Assembly (NCBI GenBank): GCA_036365145.1
Contig: JAEOAD010001608.1
Location: 1 to 64,000 of the forward strand
Direction of reading: 5' to 3'
Origin: Orientallactaga sibirica
Taxonomy: Eukaryota > Chordata > Mammalia > Rodentia > Dipodidae
DNA length: 64,000 bases
Shown here: one piece after another, positions 57,251 to 64,000 of the stretch
Layout of the letters: every line of letters begins with the position of its first letter
Numbering within the stretch: the stretch's first letter is position 1
Position numbers and translations under genes: made by a program
Notes under the pieces: generated by a model
What the model was told of the DNA's origin: nothing
Databases searched by the model: none
Seen by the model: the letters and a program-made list of their open reading frames with translations, nothing else

Positions 57251-59117
57251 CTCTAGAATCAGTAAGAGATTCTGGCTTAAGTAAGAATGGGTGGAGGGAT
57301 ATCAGATGTGGGGATATTTGTTTATTTGGATTTGTTCCAAGCATTCTAAAAAAGTAATCTATAATGACCTTCCAATCTCTCACTGGAAATAGTAATTATG
57401 TGGAGTCTGCTGTCCATGTAGAATAATCTACACACATATTGGAAGAATTACTTTGCTGCTAGAATTACACAAGAGACCTGAACTCAATTATGCACAAATG
57501 AAGAATGTTTTATTTGGTATTTATTACTTGGTATAGCAAATTCTCTTGTTATTAATCCACCACTGCTTATGCTTATGGAAGTGTGGGGAAGATATCAATT
57601 TCCTTGGTTGATATTTTGGATATAGATGTTTTAAATAGGAAAGAAAAGCTTTTGGCAAGATTCTGAGTAAAAGACTGAAGAATTTTTCCTCTGATTATGA
57701 GAATTCTCCATTATCAGCTTTTCCATGAGATTATATCTTTGCTTTTACCCTGTTAGGTAAAAAGTTATTGTAAATACTTATTGCTTCACAAAAATAGACT
57801 GAAGGAGAAAAATGCATGTAACTAACTTTAATGTTTAATTTTTTGTGTATTTGTGATAGCAAGAATGATTTTGAACAGTTAGTTGCAATCAGTTGAGTCA
57901 CTCTTTTACATAGTTTTGTGAAAAGACCATCTTTATTTTTGGTTTGATATTTTCACATCAGCAAAGAATATTTAACTATCTTTATACAGTAAGCATTGCC
58001 ATTATATAATATCTTTATATCTATCTTTATAAGTGTAGTTATATTTTTATATACCATAGCCATACTTGTTAAGAGAGACAATGATTTTCTTAACAAAAAG
58101 CCAACCCAAGGAAGTGAATTGTTGAAGCAATGTACAAAAGAGCCTAGGTGAATTTTCCTGTGACATATTGAAATACATCCATTTTTTAAAGGTCATGGGG
58201 TCTCATGGGAGGTTTATGGATAGGGAAAATTAAGGTGGAAAAACACAGAAGCTAATTGGAATATACATGGCATATTTGCTTTTGGTTTTATATCTTGATC
58301 TGTGTTTACTTTTCACATTGCCCTATAACATGTGATATGTTGTTATATGCATAACAATGAAAACAATTATTTCTTTGTTTTATAGACATTATATTTAACA
58401 GTGTATGTTAAAGAGATATGTGGTTATTTTAGATAAATTTGTATTTAAAAGTTCTAAATTGCATATCTAAGTCTTTCATGTTCTTGAGGCTTGATGTAGG
58501 TTTTTAGGTGAAGCATAAAATGAAGCCAGGAGTCATGCTAGCACATATACATAGAGAAACCAATTGTCAGAGAATACTTCATCTACAGTCACCTAGATTC
58601 ATAAAATTCAAAAAATTATTGTAAAGTATTTTGATGTTCTTAGGGACTGTAATTTTTTATAGAAAAGTTTTAATGTCTATGCTGAAAGCTTAATCAGAAT
58701 TTTACAGTTTTACTTGTATGTAAGTTTGAAAAACATAACCTAAACTGGATATGATACTGTTTAAAGAACACTTTCTTTACTGTATAATGAAAATAATCAA
58801 ATTGGGAATAGTAGACTTGACTTGGTAAAATACAACATTTATAGTTAATGAGAGTAAAGACATTAAACATTGCGAAAGTAAGAATGCATCTTATACTTAT
58901 TCCTTTCAGCAGGCATGCTTTCATCTGTCTGCAGCATCTGCAAATGCAGTTCTTCTGAAGCAGGTGTTGGCAGTAAAGGGCATGGCACCCACAGAAGGAG
59001 CATCATGGCTGGATTCTAAACAAAGCTCAGCCTCTCTTCATCTGCTCTTCTCTGCTACTAAAACCATGCAAATAGAATATGCTTTCTAGCTTCCAGACAA
59101 CATATATTCCTCCACAG

Positions 59118-59124
59118 GTAAGTA
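59118..59124 (+). promoter_or_regulatory. Candidate splice donor of an OR 5' non-coding exon
   Basis: CCACAG followed by GTAAGTATG is a near-perfect donor 2.5 kb upstream of the pseudogene start at 61618. OR genes commonly have such an upstream untranslated exon. The aligned place in copy 3 (about 44839) reads CATAG/GTAAATG. An octamer-like ATGCAAAT lies 44 bases upstream of the exon end. The functional role is inference. Confidence 0.35.
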
Positions 59125-60727
59125 TGTTCACTACTTATCTATGATAAAATAGATACTTCCCAAGACACATAGTTTAATGTTGAAGATTATATAATATATC
59201 CCGGACTATGATAACAATTCTTGTATTCACAGGGATGGTGATGATGTACTCTATTAGGTAATAACAGTTAAATATTCAAAAAGATTAATAGCAGATGTCT
59301 TATTTTACCAGACCTGAGAATGGCTTTAAGCACTCTGTCTGTAACAACTACCGAAGCAATAATACAACAACCAGGAAAAGAAGGTGATGAGCATGCCCCT
59401 TGGCAGAAATGATGAAGTAGAGGCATAGGATGTTTATAACAGGATCAAAGTTACCCTCATAACAGGTAAATGAACCTGAGAGGGTAACACGGCCATATGG
59501 TTCCAGACCCACATATTTACCACTGTTTTATGCTCTGTCCCAAGTATGCCCTGAATCATCTCTAGAAACCATTCAATGAGAGAATATAATCATTATTTGG
59601 TCAAAGTAATTATTATATCCTGTTTATTACTGTTTAGCATTTTTAAGAAGTAGCAACAACTGTGGACATTTTTGGTGACTGAACAAATGTGCATAAAGAA
59701 ATTGTCAGCAGGATGTAGTAGGCTGAATGGCAAGGATTCTAAATCTTCTTGCTTAATCCCCTTACCTCTTAGTATACAAACCAGACCAGTGATTTATTCC
59801 ATACTGAATATGGACTTTGCCCTTTAGTGTACTAATTTGGGAGTTCTGAACACCAAATATATATTTAAGAATCCACAACACAGGAAGAATTATATGTAAC
59901 ATGATAGACTATTTTCTATATTTAATTTCATTTTCTATTTTCTTCTGTTCCTCTACCTCACTTACTACAAGAGTTGTAAAAATATACTAGCTTTTAATGA
60001 AGTAGCTCATGGGTTAGAGCAAGCTAATTAAATCATATTTGCTCAATTTGAGGATAGAGATGTAAATGTGTTAGGAATCTAGTAAATGCAAGAATTCAAT
60101 GCACAGAATTGTGACTACTGAGAAGTCTCAACAGTAAAAGTCAGATGACGTAATCACTGCAGAGAGAAATGTACAAAATGCTTTTGTAGTTCCTTGATAC
60201 AATTTAAAGTCAGCTCTTAAAATTTAATGACAGTTCCCTGAAGACTGAATGTCTTTTGAGGTGTACAGATCATATGTTGAATTGAAAAATATCATCACAA
60301 TTGATTAGATATTCCAAGTGATACTGATCATATTTTAAACTCCACAGATTTAGTTGGCTCCTAAGTCTTATTCTATATTTGTTGACATATTTATGATTTA
60401 CTGATACCACATAAAGTACATTTCTGAAGTGCAGGAACCTTTTCACTGGTTGTTATGCCTGATAACGTACAAAATGTAACATCTTTTGAGGAAGTTCAAG
60501 TGTATGAGTGATTGTTGAAAGATATCTGCAGAGATGTTGTTGTTAGGGTTAAAAAGGAAGATAAGGAATGCTGAGAAAGAAAAATAAGATGGCTTGCAGC
60601 TGAATACTAGATAGCCAAGTTGATTAGATAAGAGGAAGTATAAGGCTCTAGGAAAAATAACATGGTTAGCCTTTGCAGACTGCAGCCTGCTCATGTGAAA
60701 CTCTTCCTTGTTAAAAAAAAAGTTTTT

Positions 60728-60838
60728 AAAAAGCCCACCACACTCCCCAATTAGGAGGGTCCCTTTGGAGTGGGGAGGTCAGGGTGGAAGCTATCAGAGG
60801 CACTAACATCAATGTAAAATTTAAATAAACAAAAAGCC
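60728..60838 (+). mobile_element. L1 3' terminus fragment, sense
   Basis: 'cccaattaggagggtccctt' and 'tcagaggcactaacatcaat' match the end of the L1 at 50943-52098 (51995-52075). An A-rich tail follows. Confidence 0.7.
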
Positions 60839-61617
60839 TCCCCCTGTTTCAAAAAGGAGACCACCACAGTCTGATACATAAACAAGGAGTTAGATATGAG
60901 ATGACTAAGAGAAACTAAAGTTATATCTTAGTAATCATGTCTGTTGATAACCAGAATGTCCCTTTGTGTTTGAAGCAGCAAGTTGGGTTGTTTCAACTGC
61001 ATAAGACACTAAGATACCTGGTTATTCACCCATACATGGACACTGACAAAGGGTTTGAATCCCCACAGGACCGGACCTTGTTATCATACCACTCAGAATG
61101 TGGAGATCATGGGAGGAAATACCTAAAGGGAAGATCTGGTACACCATGACTTGTGACAAATAAAGGGTCATTATACCTCATAAATATTCATCAAAATTAA
61201 AATACATGGGACTCCACTATTCTGGTCCCCACTTTGGTGTTGCCCTCTCCCATTTTTCCTTGGAGTGCAGACTTTGTTTAGCTTTGCTTCTGCTACTTTG
61301 CTAAGTAAGCTTCTGCTTAAACTATGTCTGTTTGTTGAACTCATTCCTCCATGAAGGAAAGAACCAAGAGCTCTCTGCAACATCCTCAACACTGCTGCTG
61401 AAAGATCAACAAAATCATCTGAGGGAAATAGAATTATCAAGAGAAGGCGAGAGGAACTCAGAAATACTAAACGTCTTCTGCAGGTTGGCCACTGTAGAAG
61501 ATAATGATGACAATGCCCTCCATATCATAATGGACCCATAGCCCTGTTCACAACTTTGTGTGGGAGGTCCTATTGTCCTGAGCTCTCACCCCTGAAATTA
61601 GCTTTATAAACAAGTCA

Positions 61618-62564
61618 ATGGGCCAGGGCAGCAATGTTACAGAATTTATCCTCCTGGGCCTCACTCAGGATCCTGTTGGACAGAAAGCACTGTTTGTCAT
61701 ATTTTTATTCATGTACATTGTGACAATTGTGGGTAACCTGCTCATTGTAGTGACAGTTATTGCCAGCCCTTCCTTGGGTTCCCCAATGTACTTCTTCCTT
61801 GCCTGTCTGTCACTCCTGGATACTGTTTATTCCACTTCCATCTCACCCAAGTTGATTATAGACTTACTTGATGATAAAAAGACTATCTCCTTCACAGGTT
61901 GCATGAGCCAACTCTTCATAGAGCACTTATTTGGTGGTACTGAGATTGTTATTCTTGTGGCGATGGCCTACGATCGCTATGCAGCAATCTGTAAACCACT
62001 TCACTATTTGAGCATCATGAATCGAAGGGTTTGTGTTCACCTGTTGGTGGTTGCCTGGGCTGGGGGTTTCACACACTCTCTGGTTCAAATTCTCTTTGTG
62101 TACAACCTTCCTTTCTGTGGCCCTAATGTCATTGATCATTTCATGTGTGACATGTCTCCTTTATTAGAACTTGCATGCACTGACACCTACTTCATTGGCA
62201 TCACTGTCATTGCCAATGGTGGAGCCATGTGTATAATTCTTTATAATTCTTTATAATTCTTCTTGTCTCATATGGAATCATTCTAAACTCTCTTAAGACA
62301 CATAGTCAGGAAGGGAGGCGCAAAGCCCTGTCTACCTGCAGCTCTCACATCACAGTGGTTGTCCTTTTTTTTGTTCCTTGTATTTTCATGTATGCTAGGC
62401 CTGTTTACAACTTTTCCATTGATAAATCCATTAGTGTATTTTATACAGTTGTTACTCCCATGTTGAATCCTTTAATATACACCTTGAGAAATTCAGAGAT
62501 GAAAAATTCTATGGAAAAGCTCTGGTGCAAAATGTTAATTACAGATAGAATGCCTCCTCTCTGA
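61618..62564 (+). pseudogene. Olfactory receptor family 4, OR4A-like, frameshifted pseudogene
   Basis: Full-length relative of the 46528 gene. The first 207 or so codons are intact (sequon N6-V-T8, Cys95, [12 protein letters not shown] 116-127 with Ala for Val122, ECL2 cysteines). In the region of TM5 a 10-bp unit ATAATTCTTT occurs three times in tandem (about 62233-62262, last copy ending C). The interval is 35 nt against 27 in the sister gene, which shifts the frame and gives a stop at 62256. The rest, TM5 end to C-tail ([25 protein letters not shown]), is open in another frame to 62564. No other disabling change was noticed, so the loss looks recent. A sequencing or assembly error at the repeat is the main alternative. 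Confidence 0.92.
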
Positions 62565-64000
62565 ACATGTTAGTAAGTGTACAGCAACAATAATCAATCA
62601 CTTTTAACAAAGGATAATGCCATTTACCCAGTGGATTCTTCTAGTATGCTTTTCTATATGCAAAGATGTCAAAAAGCATACATCATATCTCAATACAAGG
62701 ATCAATTAAAAATTAAGAAAATTAAAAATTAAGAAAAAACATTTTGGGGAACATGAGTAAATGGCATAGATTTTTTTCCTGTTATGAAATAAAACTAATC
62801 TCCCTTGAACTCTATTCTATTGGGATTGGAGAAAGAGTAAGCAAAAGTATTTCATTCATTTCATTAGAAAATGACAAGATAATTTGTGGAATTTATGATT
62901 TATCACATTCATGATAAAGAAATGTGGTTAATAGACAAATTTCTGGGAGTAAAACAGAGGTTTTGAAATTGAAATTGTTCATTAGTGTACATAGCTACAT
63001 TCTGAACATTACTTTAGCATTACTTCTGTTCTGTACTGCTTTGAGTTCTGGGTATTTGGTTAGTAGATAACTCTAATGACACTAATGGTACATAATTTTG
63101 TAAAATGATGTGAAGCTGATTACGAAACTCTATTCTAGTTCCTGAAGACTGCCCTATAACTAAGGTATAAACTTGTCTTTATAGCTCTCTTTATTAGTTG
63201 ACATGTTCAATATTGCTATTATTTTTAAAGAACAGGTATTTATTCTGCTATCTTCATGATGGTAAAGGAATTGACAAAGAAAGGTTTTGCATATATATCC
63301 TGTTCCTAAAAGTTGTATTAAACCTCAATAAGTTACTCATTGACTTAAACATTATTTTAAACAATCAACATTTTGGCTTTCAATATATGTCAAAAATTCC
63401 AAGTGTTTCTTAAAATTCAGCCAGTGAAGATCAGAAAGGGGTTAATAATGCTTTTTTGTAACATGGAAGCATCATCTATGGTTTTCAGGAGCTTTTTTGT
63501 TCTTATTTTATTTGGTATTCTTGTTTTGAAATAAGTTTTGTTTATATTTAATGTATACACTATGATGACATACAATGTATAGTGAAAAAAATGAGTTTTC
63601 TGAAGTGAACAAATTAACATGTTAATCTCACATATTTACTCATAAGTTTTGGTTTTGTGGTAAGACTTGCCAAAACCTATTCAGCATAGCCCAAATGCAA
63701 TGTAGTTTGATCACCTGTAGTCCTATGCCATTAGTTACAGAATGCAATGAGATATAATCTACAAGTTTACTCTTCAAGCTAAAAAGTGTACCTTAGAGGT
63801 TCTATTATTTCAATAATGTTGCAATTTTATGCTATCTTATGTTATATGCATTGACAATATTCTTGTGTACCTTCCTGATGCCATTCCTGTCTCTTTACCT
63901 TAACTATATTCCAATGGCAAACTTTATTTAAATGATAGCTAAATAGTTTAAATTTGGGTATATGTAGTATTAATATATATATAGATGTTTATTATTCATA
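62565..64000. other. Downstream flank to window end, nothing recognised
   Basis: AT-rich, with only short open frames (63198-63413, 63417-63620) lacking motifs. No repeat family was identified with confidence. Confidence 0.4.

Larger units (their letters stand above)
57250..61617 (+). repeat. Diverged OR4A-flank segment, copy 4
   Basis: Older paralogue of 42500-46527: 'ttccaagcattctaa' (57335), 'gcttatgcttatggaagtgt' (57565), 'gggaaaattaaggtggaaaa' (58217), 'gatatgttgttatatgcata' (58334). A strong donor CAG/GTAAGTAT at 59117/59118 and an octamer ATGCAAAT at 59066-59073 fall where copy 3 has a weaker donor. An L1 3' end fragment sits at about 60730-60835. Confidence 0.5.

Noticed and set aside
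1200..64000. CRISPR-like or other regularly spaced direct repeats
   Set aside because: Repeats are microsatellites, SINE/L1 copies and target-site duplications at irregular spacing in a mammalian genome. No spacer-repeat array exists.
1..64000. A previously undescribed enzymatic or defence system
   Set aside because: No non-receptor, non-transposon coding region of convincing length was found on either strand, so none is claimed.

Overview
This is a mammalian, almost certainly rodent, genomic window: AT-rich, gene-poor, dense in retroelements, with intronless seven-transmembrane coding exons. B1, B4/ID, ERVL-MaLR and rodent-type L1 sequences support a rodent. A very abundant tRNA-derived SINE is the strongest clue to the lineage. 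Its head reads (on its own strand) GGGCTGGAGAGATGGCTTAG, and its tail is (TC)n followed by A-rich sequence. From memory this type is typical of jerboas (Dipodidae, e.g. Jaculus), but that is recognition, not a search result.

The protein-coding content is one cluster of family-4 class II olfactory receptors, all on the + strand. An intact OR4C-like gene lies at 7003-7905. An intact OR4A-like gene (OR4A47 type) lies at 17772-18695. Three closely related OR4A-like copies (OR4A5/15/16 type) lie at 39557, 46528 and 61618. Only the middle one is intact (46528-47472). The first is cut off after 142 codons at a B1-derived sequence. The last has its frame broken by a 10-bp tandem repeat in the region of TM5. 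No other conventional protein-coding gene could be supported.

Layout: 1-4.2 kb holds L1, nested SINE, B4, B1 and MaLR sequence. 4.2-7 kb is the upstream flank of the OR4C-like gene and carries an unexplained minus-strand ORF. 8-17 kb is SINEs, a MIR and old L1 fragments in both orientations. 18.8-24 kb is TG-headed rodent repeats, an L1 insertion and MaLR internal sequence. 24-32 kb is two L1 blocks arranged head to head, then a solo MaLR LTR and a third L1. 32-47.5 kb and 57-62.6 kb are diverged tandem copies of an OR4A flank-plus-gene unit of about 5 kb. Between them lie a two-LTR MaLR element with an L1 inside it (49.5-52.5 kb) and more L1 (53.4-56.9 kb).

Target-site duplications and empty sites in paralogous copies allow many insertions to be ordered in time. 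I saw no CRISPR array, operon or other prokaryotic or unusual enzymatic system. The most informative material is the birth-and-death history of the receptor cluster and the layered retroelement insertions, several of which can be read to the base.
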